Shown here: in pieces, positions 15,586 through 24,090 of the stretch
How positions within the stretch are numbered: the first letter of the stretch is position 1
Layout: every line of letters begins with the position of its first letter
The notes under the pieces: model-generated
The model's database searches: none
Told to the model about the DNA's origin: nothing
Seen by the model: the letters and a program-made list of their open reading frames with translations, nothing else
Origin: an uncultured Clostridium sp.
GTDB lineage: Bacteria > Bacillota > Clostridia > Lachnospirales > Lachnospiraceae
NCBI GenBank assembly: GCA_946553025.1
Contig: CAMNRM010000037.1
Coordinates: 1 to 50,963 of the forward strand
Reading direction: 5' to 3'
Length of the DNA stretch: 50,963 nt
Made by a program: the position numbers and the translations under genes

Positions 15586-17297
15586 CCCTCTTCTTTTTCT
15601 ACCCTCACCATGCATTCTTTCTTCCGACAGGCAATTCCGTATTTAATAATCGTTGACATCCCATCATCTTTAAGCCTTTCCTTATACCCCATTTCCTCTA
15701 TCTGCTTCAGCGCTTCCCTGCATCCTGCTTCCAGATCCCCTCCTTCGGGATATTTGATCTCGATGACAATCCCTGTACTCTCCGATTCAATCTCCACCTG
15801 AATATCACTGTAGCCATCTCCGGATTCAATATTAGAATCAACATCCCAATCCCCCCGATGACTAAGCAAGCCTAATAAAATACCATGATAAAAATTCTCT
15901 TTTCGGGCTTTCCTTACACTGGTATCCCGAATACTGATGGTTTTCTTTAAGTATGCGGTAAACAGCCTCTCCACCGTTTTGCCGTCGCCCCGGGCAAATG
16001 CCGCACAAAATGCATCAAGCACAGGAGCATCCTTCCTGGCTTCCTCCTGAAACCATTCCATCACCTGCTCCATAATAATCTTTCGGATTTCCAGGTTGGG
16101 AATCACCAGGTCATAAAACTCCTCTTCTGCAGTTTCCCTGCTGGTCAAATATCCCGTAAGAAATAATACACTCCAAAGATTTTCTATGCCCTGATACAGT
16201 TCGCGGTATGTCAGTTCCTGATTCACTTTCTTCCTCACTGTTCCCCCCGCAAGCAGAGTTTCCATCTCCCTGCGGATTCTCGGTGTAGACATCCGTAAAA
16301 ACTGCCGGATAATATAATTCCCGCTGGTATTCATCCAGAATGCACGGGGAGATGCATCCGGCTCTGAACAGAGAAGATTCACATAACTTATCACATCCCA
16401 CGGGCAATACAAATCGGTCTTTCCGAAATGATACCCGTCATACCATTCTTTCATCACTCCATACTTATCCGCCAGGCCATAATCGTCCAGTAAATTCTTC
16501 ACTTCTTTATCCGAAAAGCCAAAATGCTCTGCAAAGCGAATATCCGTAATAGAAAAGATATTAAAATTGTTCAGTCCTGTAAATATACTTTCCCTGGCGA
16601 TTTTCAGACATCCGGTCAGCACCGCAAAATACAGATGATTATTCCCCTTTAATGCCTGTCCGAATATCCCCCTTATCAGCCCAACCATTTCTTCATCATA
16701 GCCAAACTGATGCGCTTTATCCAGAGGTACATCATACTCATCAATCAGCAAAATTACTCTCTGCTTATAATGCTTCCTGAGGAGCTGGGTTAAGGTCATC
16801 AGGCTGTCCTTCAGCACATCCTCTGCCATGATAAATCCTGTTTTTCCTTCTTCATCAATATGGATCAATTGGCGATACCGTTTCTTTTCTTCTTCGGAAA
16901 GCCGGTCACTCTCCAAAAGAAACAAATGCTGTAAAGCCTCCCGACCAATCGTCGAAGCCAGCATTATCCGTGCTCCCTCATAGTCCCTGGCATCCACCCC
17001 TTTCAGAGTAATCGAAACCACAGGGAATTTCCCCATATATTTATCGCATAATTCCTGCTCCCCTGAAATCTCCAGCCCTTCAAAAAGCTGCCGACTGCAG
17101 CCATATTCAAAAAACGATTTGATCATACTCATGTTCAGGGATTTTCCAAACCGCCTGGGACGGGTAAAAAGATTCACTTCTCCCCAGTTATGCAATAGTT
17201 CCGTAATCAAGCCTGTTTTATCTACATAATAAAACCCTTCTGTGCGAAGCTTCTCAAAGTCCTCGATCCCTATCGGTAACTTTGCCTTCCTATCCAT
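15573..17297 (-). CDS. AAA-ATPase-like / PD-(D/E)XK nuclease-family protein
   Basis: The 574-residue protein has the two-part layout of a very common gut-bacterial family (AAA-ATPase-like plus a C-terminal PD-(D/E)XK region). Near the N-terminus are the conserved FYYVDKTGLI and a P-loop-like RPRRFGKSLN at 46-55. A Walker B-like VILLIDEYD follows in the middle, and near residues 500-525 comes the nuclease-like core GYSDIQVEIES...IVIEIKYPEGG. The function of the family is not established, and nuclease-like or defence roles have been suggested. The ATG follows AAAGGGGAC. It is the last gene on this strand after the ExbB/ExbD-like operon, with a 93-bp gap, and its stop lies in the dispersed element. 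Confidence 0.85.
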   Translation of the reverse strand: MDRKAKLPIGIEDFEKLRTEGFYYVDKTGLITELLHNWGEVNLFTRPRRFGKSLNMSMIKSFFEYGCSRQLFEGLEISGEQELCDKYMGKFPVVSITLKGVDARDYEGARIMLASTIGREALQHLFLLESDRLSEEEKKRYRQLIHIDEEGKTGFIMAEDVLKDSLMTLTQLLRKHYKQRVILLIDEYDVPLDKAHQFGYDEEMVGLIRGIFGQALKGNNHLYFAVLTGCLKIARESIFTGLNNFNIFSITDIRFAEHFGFSDKEVKNLLDDYGLADKYGVMKEWYDGYHFGKTDLYCPWDVISYVNLLCSEPDASPRAFWMNTSGNYIIRQFLRMSTPRIRREMETLLAGGTVRKKVNQELTYRELYQGIENLWSVLFLTGYLTSRETAEEEFYDLVIPNLEIRKIIMEQVMEWFQEEARKDAPVLDAFCAAFARGDGKTVERLFTAYLKKTISIRDTSVRKARKENFYHGILLGLLSHRGDWDVDSNIESGDGYSDIQVEIESESTGIVIEIKYPEGGDLEAGCREALKQIEEMGYKERLKDDGMSTIIKYGIACRKKECMVRVEKEEGKEF

Positions 17298-17390
17298 ATC
17301 CCAGTCCCCTTTCCATTTTTTAAATTCCTCTACCCTTCTATTTTCTAACAGGGTTACTTCATGACATAAATTCAGGAATTACACAATTAT

Positions 17391-18383
17391 TCAGGATATT
17401 TCCAGCAACCGCATCAAAAACATAATATCATCCACATGGTTTGCATCCGAATATACATAGAGATAGACAATAATTCCCTCCGTATCCATCGGCTGAAAAA
17501 CAAATTCCACATGATGCCCCTCTCCAAGGATATCCTGATAGGCGTCCTGATAATACTGATACCTGGCACCATAATAAGTATTTACTTTTTTTGCCGGAAA
17601 TTTATCCAGACGGTCAGGATTTTTCTTTAATATATTGGCAATAATTGCCCGTTCAATCAGTTCAGTTTTACTTTTATCACTGGATTTTTTTAACAGCTTA
17701 TTATCAAAATAGCAGACAAAAAAGCTTTCCGGCTGCACCGCCGCAGAGGAGGGAATTTCATTTAACCGGTATTGATATCCCTCTATACTTCCCAGCTCAT
17801 TATCCGCAATAGGATATTCTGCCCCTGACCATGCTTCTGGAATATAATACGTAATCTTATCCCCTGCAAGCGTGCGGACAAGCATCGTTTCCTTGTCCAT
17901 TGTTTTTCCATTCAGCAGAGAAAAACAAGAGCCGGAAACGGCATCATCGTCTGTCTTTTCTATTTTAGAAACCTCCATCGTTAAATGGCTGCCGATTAAA
18001 CTTATCGAAAACTCCCCATAAACCTTAACCACATCGCCGGCCGAAAGTGTTTCAATACAAGCAATCACATCGGCATCGGAAGAAGAACATTTAACCGTCC
18101 CCGTCTGCGTCCCGCTCACCGATACCAGGGTCACAGCATTATGCTTTTTTGCTATCTCCGACAGCTTGCCGAGAAGAACCACTTGGGTTTTATTGTACTT
18201 ATCTTTAGAAAAATCGCGATTGGATGAAAAATCCTCAAGAATCTTATCCACCGTATCCTTTTGATACACAACGTTTTTTTCTGTATCCAATGTCATTTCC
18301 GATGAATGAAAGATAAATCCGCAAAGCAATGTGCTAAACAGCAGCACCATCATCAACATTAATTTTCTTCTGTGAACATACAT
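17391..18383 (-). CDS. membrane-anchored protein with tRNA_anti-like OB domain
   Basis: I choose the ATG at 18383, preceded by GGCGGGAG, over an in-frame TTG six codons upstream. The 330-residue product starts with a basic stretch and one hydrophobic segment (about 8-26), which is a signal anchor or peptide. Residues about 60-145 look like the small tRNA_anti-like OB fold (KTQVVLLGKLSEI, VKVYGEFS, LTMEVSKIEK). The rest is unassigned mixed alpha/beta sequence. It lies downstream of the ExbD-like genes in the same orientation, so I infer that its extracellular part works with that complex. Binding partner unknown. Confidence 0.7.
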   Translation of the reverse strand: MYVHRRKLMLMMVLLFSTLLCGFIFHSSEMTLDTEKNVVYQKDTVDKILEDFSSNRDFSKDKYNKTQVVLLGKLSEIAKKHNAVTLVSVSGTQTGTVKCSSSDADVIACIETLSAGDVVKVYGEFSISLIGSHLTMEVSKIEKTDDDAVSGSCFSLLNGKTMDKETMLVRTLAGDKITYYIPEAWSGAEYPIADNELGSIEGYQYRLNEIPSSAAVQPESFFVCYFDNKLLKKSSDKSKTELIERAIIANILKKNPDRLDKFPAKKVNTYYGARYQYYQDAYQDILGEGHHVEFVFQPMDTEGIIVYLYVYSDANHVDDIMFLMRLLEIS

Positions 18384-18474
18384 TTTTAATACTCCCGCCA
18401 AAATCTTTATGCGCCCACCCGCAGACGCACCGCCGTAAATAAATCCTGATAATTAGTCAATGATTAGTCAATAA

Positions 18475-18954
18475 TTAATCAAAACTAATCTCAATCCCCG
18501 CCGTCTTATTTAATTCTCTTAATATTGCAAGCACTTCGCGATAAACATGGGCTTCGGCATAATCATCCACCAGCTGCACATGGTAAATTCCATTTTTATT
18601 CTCCGCTTTTATTTTATTTTCTAAATCACATTCTTCGACAGAGGAATATACGCGGTCATTATACGTAATCTTTGTATCTCGAATCGTTATCGTTATCTTT
18701 TTCTCTTCCTGTAAAGCCTCCGACTCTTGAAGCGGATGGCTTTCTGACGAATGAGCGGATGTTTCTTCACTCGGTAATTCTCCTGACATCAGGGTATTTC
18801 CCTGATTTCCTATCGGAGCATCTTTAATGGCTTTATCCAAATCAATTAATAATGTATTATTCAGCAATTCAACCGATTTCTCCCCCCAGCCGGATAATAC
18901 TAATACACTTAAAATCACCAGCAAAATGAGAATTATTTTTTTCATCTTCTGCAT
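18475..18954 (-). CDS. ExbD/TolR-like extracytoplasmic protein
   Basis: The 159-residue protein has one N-terminal hydrophobic segment (about 5-22), a Ser/Glu-rich linker and a C-terminal domain of about 75 residues. The pattern of that domain (ITIRDTKITYNDRVY, then YHVQLVDDYAEAHVYREVLA) resembles the outer domain of ExbD/TolR. Its ATG overlaps the upstream stop in the sequence TAATG, so translation is coupled. It lacks the charged membrane residue expected for a motor subunit (the segment reads ILILLVILSVLVLSGWG), so it may be an accessory rather than a proton channel part. Confidence 0.6.
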   Translation of the reverse strand: MQKMKKIILILLVILSVLVLSGWGEKSVELLNNTLLIDLDKAIKDAPIGNQGNTLMSGELPSEETSAHSSESHPLQESEALQEEKKITITIRDTKITYNDRVYSSVEECDLENKIKAENKNGIYHVQLVDDYAEAHVYREVLAILRELNKTAGIEISFD

Positions 18955-19535
18955 TATTCATCACTTTCCGTTTCATAGTTCATCCCATAAGTATCAAGCA
19001 GTTCTTCGACTTTATGATAGGTGGAAGAAACTGCAAAATCATCCTTGAGAAAAATCCCCTGCCTTCTGTCTAATTGTTTAATACAGGCTTCAAATCCTTC
19101 GATGCTGTCCATTTTCTGTCCGTTGCAGTAAATCGTTTTTTCACTGATTAAGATTTCATACGAATATTCATCCTTCCCCGCTGCACCGCTTTCCTGCTTC
19201 TGCTGGCTGTCTATCCTGTCATCCCCGGTTGCTGCCCCGTCAACATATTCCGAAAAAAGTGAATCCTCACCCCTTGGAGCATTTTTCAACAATACACCGG
19301 TAATCAGGCAAATAAATCCCATAAACAGAAAAAATACAAATGACCTTCTGAGAACTTTATACTCCTTTTCCAGAACAGTTCTTCCATGATCCGTATAATA
19401 CATTAAATCATCAGTGCTGTGAAAGAACACAACACGTATTGCCTTAAAAAACGGCTGAATCGACAGAGCAATCAGTCCAACAAACCCACAAACGGCAAAT
19501 AAAATGCCAACCACAATAAGTATCTTTGGTAACAT
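18954..19535 (-). CDS. two-TM protein with ExbD-like outer domain
   Basis: The ATG at 19535, preceded by AGAGGTG, is chosen over a start 13 codons upstream without a good site. The 193-residue protein has membrane segments at about 4-27 and 64-84 and a C-terminal outer region. That region's last 70 residues (YEILISEKTIYCNGQKMDS, then a helix and FAVSSTYHKVEELLDTYGM) follow the same pattern as the ExbD-like domain of the next gene. It appears to be a paralogue-like accessory of the motor operon. No named family is recognised. Confidence 0.6.
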   Translation of the reverse strand: MLPKILIVVGILFAVCGFVGLIALSIQPFFKAIRVVFFHSTDDLMYYTDHGRTVLEKEYKVLRRSFVFFLFMGFICLITGVLLKNAPRGEDSLFSEYVDGAATGDDRIDSQQKQESGAAGKDEYSYEILISEKTIYCNGQKMDSIEGFEACIKQLDRRQGIFLKDDFAVSSTYHKVEELLDTYGMNYETESDE

Positions 19536-19567
19536 TACAACACCTCTATATTGATTTTCTCCCTGTA

Positions 19568-19679
19568 TCCTCAAAATCCCTTTTTCATCTATACGTCCTC
19601 AGCATCCCTTTTTAACCTGTACATCCTCAAAGACCCTATTTAATATACACATTCTCAAAATCCCTTTTTAAATCATTAA
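19568..19679. repeat. 28-bp degenerate tandem repeat covering the exbD-like 3' end
   Basis: Four consecutive 28-bp units (19568, 19596, 19624 and 19652) share the core CTCAAAATCCCTTTTT. The unit at 19652 encodes the natural C-terminal KRDFENVY of the ExbD-like protein, the stop lies in the unit at 19624, and the other two lie in the intergenic gap. The simplest reading is stepwise duplication of the gene's tail. Confidence 0.65.
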
Positions 19680-20145
19680 AAATCGTCTGGATTGCTTTTT
19701 CATCTCTGTATAGAATCTTTTCATCATTTTCATTCAGAGAAAGAATCACGGGATTTCCCGGATGCGATTGAATGTATTCTTCTAAACTGGATTTAATTTG
19801 TTGTAAAGATTCTGCCGTCTGCTTTCCAATAAAATCAATCTCTTCCAGTTCTTCTCCCTTTTTTTGGATATAGACATGCCTGACCGTTACATTTTCCGAT
19901 TCATACCTTGCATTTACGGATACCAGGCAAAGATTATCCATCATGTTCATCTGATCCTGATAAAGCTGTAACTGAACATCCGCCTGTTCACTCAGCTCTG
20001 CGGCCTCTGCCTGCTGCGTCTGAACCTCACTGGTTATCTTCTGCTGGTTACAAATCACCACCAGCAGAATAATAAAAACAACATCCAGCAATGAGGTTAA
20101 GTCAATAAGAATATCTCCTTGATTATGACGCCTCTTTCTCATCAT
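19636..20145 (-). CDS. ExbD/TolR-like motor subunit
   Basis: The 169-residue protein has the ExbD layout: a short basic cytoplasmic tail (MMRKRRHNQGD), one membrane helix with an acidic residue near its start (LIDLTSLLDVVFIILLVV, Asp21), a coiled linker rich in Gln and Glu, and an outer alpha/beta domain with VILSLNENDEKILYRDEKAIQ. In ExbD/TolR/MotB the membrane Asp carries protons. It is encoded 43 bp after the ExbB-like gene, with AAGGAG before its start. The repeated 28-bp tail suggests recent instability at the C-terminus. Confidence 0.8.
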   Translation of the reverse strand: MMRKRRHNQGDILIDLTSLLDVVFIILLVVICNQQKITSEVQTQQAEAAELSEQADVQLQLYQDQMNMMDNLCLVSVNARYESENVTVRHVYIQKKGEELEEIDFIGKQTAESLQQIKSSLEEYIQSHPGNPVILSLNENDEKILYRDEKAIQTIFNDLKRDFENVYIK

Positions 20146-20187
20146 CGATTTATCTCCTTAACGATAAGGTTATTTCCAAAAACATTT

Positions 20188-20736
20188 CTATTCTTCTACA
20201 ATATTCTTTTGCGCAAGTGCATCATTAAATTTATTATAATAATCATCAAGCATAATTTCCACATCATCGACGATTTTCCCGGGAAATAATGCAACGACAA
20301 ACTTTAATGTAATCGCGAAGATCAATCCCCACCAGGTAGAACCAAGTGCTATATTTAATGATGCATACAATGCGTCAATATTCTCCGCCACCACCTGGCT
20401 CATCAGCCCGGAAACCGTTCCCAAAATACCAAGTAAGGGGAATATCGGAATTAACTGTGTATACATAAAATAAAGGCTTCGCGTATGATTAAATTCTTTT
20501 TCATACTCACGAATCATTTCCGGCGTAACGCTTTCATCTTCCTCACTTTCATTCATTTCCCAGGTTTTTCTTCCAATAGTTCTTTTTTTACGTTTTCTTT
20601 TCATTACGTCATCAATTCTGCTTCTGTGATAGCTTAATTTAAACGCATTGACAATAATTAATGTAAAAATCACGATTCCCAGGATAACAATCACGGTGTT
20701 GATATTCCTGGAAATAACATCGATAAAACCTTCCAT
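20188..20736 (-). CDS. MotA/TolQ/ExbB-like motor subunit
   Basis: The 182-residue protein has membrane helices at about 13-33, 95-115 and 132-152, and a charged cytoplasmic loop between the first two. The second and third helices carry the family signature (FPLLGILGTVSGLM and SLNIALGSTWWGLIFAI). Such proteins form a pentameric ring around ExbD-type dimers and use the ion gradient to do mechanical work. The ATG at 20736 follows GGAGGG; a GTG five codons upstream overlaps that site and is rejected. It is the first gene of the operon. No flagellar or iron-uptake genes lie near it, so the driven partner is unknown. Confidence 0.85.
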   Translation of the reverse strand: MEGFIDVISRNINTVIVILGIVIFTLIIVNAFKLSYHRSRIDDVMKRKRKKRTIGRKTWEMNESEEDESVTPEMIREYEKEFNHTRSLYFMYTQLIPIFPLLGILGTVSGLMSQVVAENIDALYASLNIALGSTWWGLIFAITLKFVVALFPGKIVDDVEIMLDDYYNKFNDALAQKNIVEE

Positions 20737-20784
20737 AACGAAACCCTCCACGATCTAAGTACACTTTACCTTGGTTTTTTATTT

Positions 20785-20813
20785 AGTATACATGAAACAG
20801 GGATGATGATCAA
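20785..20813 (-). promoter_or_regulatory. promoter of the ExbB/ExbD-like operon
   Basis: On the minus strand TTGATC (20808-20813) and TATACT (20785-20790) are 17 bases apart, about 50 bases upstream of the ExbB-like start. The rest of the stretch between the two divergent genes holds the PIN promoter and a GTTACTGTTCACAC word at 20853 that recurs in the 33-bp repeat family. Confidence 0.55.
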
Positions 20814-20971
20814 CTTGAAAATTTCCCATGCAATACTTTGCATCCCTCCAGAGTTACTGTTCACACGCTCACAGAAATGGGCAAAAATCCATGAAAATCG
20901 CCTTTGTCGATGGGATTTTTTCTTATAGTAGCCATATTGTCAAGTGATGAGTTCAAAATTTCACTTCTCCA

Positions 20972-21000
20972 TTGTTTTTTTATTTGTTTTTTTGTATAAT
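20972..21000 (+). promoter_or_regulatory. promoter of the PIN-domain gene
   Basis: TTGTTT (20972-20977) and a consensus TATAAT (20995-21000) are 17 bases apart. The position of the -10 puts transcription start near 21007, which rules out the ATG at 21005 and supports the start at 21035. Confidence 0.6.
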
Positions 21001-21034
21001 CTAAATGGAAAGATACCGGTTGGAGGTGATAGAT

Positions 21035-21511
21035 ATGGAAAAATTAAGAGTATACTTAGATACCTCGGTTGTTAGCCACTTACTCCAGGAGGATGTGCCT
21101 GAAAAAATGGCTGATACCAGACAGCTATGGGAAATGTTTCGCTCTGGAAAGTATAAAGTTTATCTTTCCACGGTAACGCTTGAAGAACTCAAAGGGTGTT
21201 CAGAACCAAAACAGAGTCAGCTTTTCGATTATTTGGGACTTATTGATTATACCTTGATTCAAATTGATGATAATATTGCGGATATCGCACAGCAAATCAT
21301 TGAAATGGGTATACTTACAAAAAAAAGCTATGATGACTGCCAGCATATTGGAGCCGCTATTGCTAGTGAATGTGACTGTATCATATCATGGAATTTCAAA
21401 CACATCGTAAATATTAAGACAATAAGGGGGATACGGGCAATTACTAATCTAAAAGGCCATAAACCAATTGAAATTCTAAATCCATCTGTATTATTAGAAA
21501 GCGAGGAGTAA
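21035..21511 (+). CDS. PIN-domain protein, putative toxin
   Basis: The ATG at 21035 has GGAGGTGATAGAT upstream; a more upstream ATG lies at the transcription start and is rejected. The 158-residue product has the PIN fold signature: YLDTSVVSHLL with Asp8, a central Glu in TVTLEELKG, and the SYDDCQHIGAAIASECDCIISWNFKH block with acidic residues and the Asn/Lys/His ending. PIN domains are Mg-dependent ribonucleases, often toxins. A 57-residue protein is encoded two bases after its stop, so a toxin-antitoxin pair in reversed order is likely but unproven. Confidence 0.75.
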   Translation: MEKLRVYLDTSVVSHLLQEDVPEKMADTRQLWEMFRSGKYKVYLSTVTLEELKGCSEPKQSQLFDYLGLIDYTLIQIDDNIADIAQQIIEMGILTKKSYDDCQHIGAAIASECDCIISWNFKHIVNIKTIRGIRAITNLKGHKPIEILNPSVLLESEE

Positions 21512-21513
21512 TA

Positions 21514-21687
21514 ATGAATAAGCCTGTTCTAAGTCCTGATTTTACCATCGAAGATATTCATAAATTAAGAGAATACAACTACTATCAAACAAAAGATATG
21601 AGTCGGCAGGAGCGTATAGACTATTATAATAGCCGTGGAATGGAGGTTCACAGAATAATTCAGCAGCGTAAATTGCTAAAAACTTAA
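21514..21687 (+). CDS. small partner of the PIN protein, putative antitoxin
   Basis: This 57-residue frame begins two bases after the PIN gene stop, with GAGGAG overlapping that gene's end as ribosome binding site. The sequence is charged and helical (SPDFTIEDIHKLREYNYY, then KDMSRQERIDYYNSRG) and has no membrane segment. Small proteins of this type, with a DFT.EDI..LRE start, are familiar to me next to PIN-domain genes. Direct binding to the PIN protein is inference. Confidence 0.65.
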   Translation: MNKPVLSPDFTIEDIHKLREYNYYQTKDMSRQERIDYYNSRGMEVHRIIQQRKLLKT

Positions 21688-21689
21688 AC

Positions 21690-21760
21690 AAAGACCATCT
21701 CTCCTGCCCCGTTTGCCCCGATTAAATCGGTTGACTAGGCGGGAAGATGGTCTTTCTTAT
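21690..21760 (+). terminator. terminator after the PIN pair
   Basis: AAAGACCATCT (21690-21700) pairs perfectly with AGATGGTCTTT (21745-21755), with a GC-rich inner region that can extend the stem (CCTGCC with GGCGGG). T-rich sequence follows. Confidence 0.75.
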
Positions 21761-21871
21761 TTTCTGCCATACGCTTTCCGCATTTCTCTGTTGTTCATTA
21801 GTTCTATCGCCGCTGTCAAGGCAATACCCTAATCACATTCCCTGTCCCCAAGGCCGTAACAAACAAAATCA

Positions 21872-23983
21872 TCATTTTCCCCACTTCTCTTCCATCAGCG
21901 CAAACAGTTCTTCATCCCTTAAATGGTTTTCCATCGTCATCACCAGCATTACCCTGCGGTCTTCTTCGGCATAGAGAAAATCTCTCTGCCACTGGTAATA
22001 ATGCGGCCCGTCGCCAAGATTTCGCAGGTAACTCATCAGACCTTCAATTACCCAGGCGGTCTGCTTGATATCGGTAAGGCATTCATTTTCATAAAACCCG
22101 TTCCACTTTCCATGCTCCCGGCTGCGCATGGCCTGATTGGCGGCAAGATAGGCTTTTCTTCCCTTTCCTGCCAGGTAAAATGCCTTCTGATAGTCCTCTT
22201 CAAGCGCCGCAAGCAGCCCTTCCGTCACCAGACATGCCCCGGTATAGCAGTAATCATAAATCTTTGCCTGCAAAAGAACAGAATCCTCAAATAATTCCTT
22301 CTCTGCCCCGGAAAGAACGACCTTTGTCTGCTCGCATTTTCTTAACAGACCTTGGCTCCCTGCTTTTCCGCACCGGCATTTCTCCTGATACCACGCAATC
22401 TGTCCGCGCAGTGTATCGGCCTTCGTCGCCCATAATAGGTTTTCTGCCGCCCTGTCCTTATCCCGCATATACTGAGAAATCAGCATCCTGCACACATGGT
22501 TGGCAAACTGCTCTCCGGCGCGATCATCCTCATTCGGCCCGTAAAAAAGCGCTGCGGCAAAATATTCCCGAAAGCACCCTTTAATTTCTTCCTTGTGTGC
22601 CTTCCCATAATAAGCCGCGATATAATCGTCCATATGCCTGTCGATATCCGCATCCCCTTCCCGCCACAGCACAGAAAGAAAGTCCAGATAATACACATGG
22701 GGCTTGATATTCGAGCAGTTAATCAGCCAGTAATCCCCCATTCCTCTTTTTTGCACCTCATCCAGTTCCCGCTTAATCAGGGTCGGAGGATTGGGAAGCA
22801 TGGTGATGTGGTTTGCCGCCTGGAGATCATAAAACGATACATGATAATAAATTCCATGCCTTCCCCCTGCGCCTTCTTCGGGCATTGCCGGTATTCTTGG
22901 GTTATGGTTTTCCTGCCTTCGCGTCACCATTTTCCCAAAACCATTATCTGCCCAGATATAAATCAAATCTTCGGGAAGGTTCAGCCATCCGTCCTGATAC
23001 AGTTCCATGATCTCCCCGTATAAATTCGTACAGCAGAGCGCGTCAGGGTCAGCTTCCTTCACCATCGCATACTGCAGGCGGATCAGCTGGCTAATCAGTT
23101 CTCCCCGGGCCTTTGGCGTATCATAGGCAGGGTCATTTTCCCAGAATGGCACATCCCCCTGTCCCCGAAAGCCGATATTCCAGACGACCTTCTGCCCTTT
23201 TTGTTCCTCAATCGCCTCCCGCCAAAGCTTCTGGTATTTTTCGCTGTTCTGATCATAAGAAGGGACAATCCCCGGATAAGCCCTGGCAAACATCTCCGCC
23301 CCCAGAGGCTCTGCGTGGTGATGGGTCAGGTAAAGTCCCCGTTTAAACACCAGTTCGCGGTTTATCCGGGAATTTTTATCCGTGCCCGGAATCACCATAT
23401 TCCCACCGCAGCGCAGAAGCGCCTCCAAAGCCATCTCCCACGGACCCTCTTTTCTGCGCTCCACCTTCCAAGTATGCAGAAGAACTTCATCGTTAATAAA
23501 CCACCCGCGAAGCCGGACGGCAAATGGTTTTGACTGCACCGTATACGCCCGGTCCACCTCCTTAAAATCCTCCGCCACAATCGCCTGATCATTCCAAAAC
23601 CAGAAATTATGGATTCCCAAAATCTCCCGGCTGATCGCATACAGTCCATAGATAAATCCAAAATCCTCCGAAGCCTCGACAATCAGTTCATCGCCCTCCA
23701 CAAAAATCCGGTAGCACTCTTTCTCCTGCTCCCCTTTTTGCAGACGGATCGCCCAGCAGATCTCCGCTTCCTGCCCTTCCTGCCGCTGATTTCTTTCCTT
23801 TTCCAGAAGTTTTTGCCTTTCTTCCTGCTGATCTCTTTTCTCCTCCATCTGCCCGCTTTTTTCCTCTGCCGAAAGCCTGCACGTCTTTTTTAAATCTCTT
23901 GCCAAATCAGCCGCTGCCAGTAAAACCGGCTGCGGCTGATCTGCGGCAAGGATTTTTGTATCTGAAAATAATCGAATTTTCAT
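21872..23983 (-). CDS. glycoside hydrolase family 115-like protein
   Basis: The ATG at 23983 with AGGAGA upstream gives 703 residues; the frame is open 14 codons further. The region around residues 105-135 (FIYGLYAISREILGIHNFWF) and later blocks (RGWFINDEVLLHTW, GGNMVIPGTDKNSRINR, YIWADNGFG, YYHVSFYDL) match GH115, known for xylan alpha-1,2-glucuronidases. There is no signal peptide, so it should act in the cytoplasm on imported oligosaccharides. Oddly, residues about 37-75 are an extremely Glu/Gln/Lys/Arg-rich segment inserted in the N-terminal domain. It is the last gene after the sugar ABC importer. Confidence 0.75.
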   Translation of the reverse strand: MKIRLFSDTKILAADQPQPVLLAAADLARDLKKTCRLSAEEKSGQMEEKRDQQEERQKLLEKERNQRQEGQEAEICWAIRLQKGEQEKECYRIFVEGDELIVEASEDFGFIYGLYAISREILGIHNFWFWNDQAIVAEDFKEVDRAYTVQSKPFAVRLRGWFINDEVLLHTWKVERRKEGPWEMALEALLRCGGNMVIPGTDKNSRINRELVFKRGLYLTHHHAEPLGAEMFARAYPGIVPSYDQNSEKYQKLWREAIEEQKGQKVVWNIGFRGQGDVPFWENDPAYDTPKARGELISQLIRLQYAMVKEADPDALCCTNLYGEIMELYQDGWLNLPEDLIYIWADNGFGKMVTRRQENHNPRIPAMPEEGAGGRHGIYYHVSFYDLQAANHITMLPNPPTLIKRELDEVQKRGMGDYWLINCSNIKPHVYYLDFLSVLWREGDADIDRHMDDYIAAYYGKAHKEEIKGCFREYFAAALFYGPNEDDRAGEQFANHVCRMLISQYMRDKDRAAENLLWATKADTLRGQIAWYQEKCRCGKAGSQGLLRKCEQTKVVLSGAEKELFEDSVLLQAKIYDYCYTGACLVTEGLLAALEEDYQKAFYLAGKGRKAYLAANQAMRSREHGKWNGFYENECLTDIKQTAWVIEGLMSYLRNLGDGPHYYQWQRDFLYAEEDRRVMLVMTMENHLRDEELFALMEEKWGK

Positions 23984-24090
23984 CTCATCTTTTCTCCTGC
24001 TATTTTTTTTCATTTTCTTATTCATTTACTTCTTATGTTTCTCTGCTTTATCTTTATCCTTTATTTCTACCCCTATCTCTATCTTCATCC

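Noticed and set aside
19636-20736. ExbB/ExbD-like pair as flagellar MotA/MotB or as a complete Zorya defence system
   Set aside because: The ring protein is too short for MotA, the partner has no OmpA/MotB peptidoglycan-binding domain, and no ZorC/ZorD-type helicase genes are adjacent.
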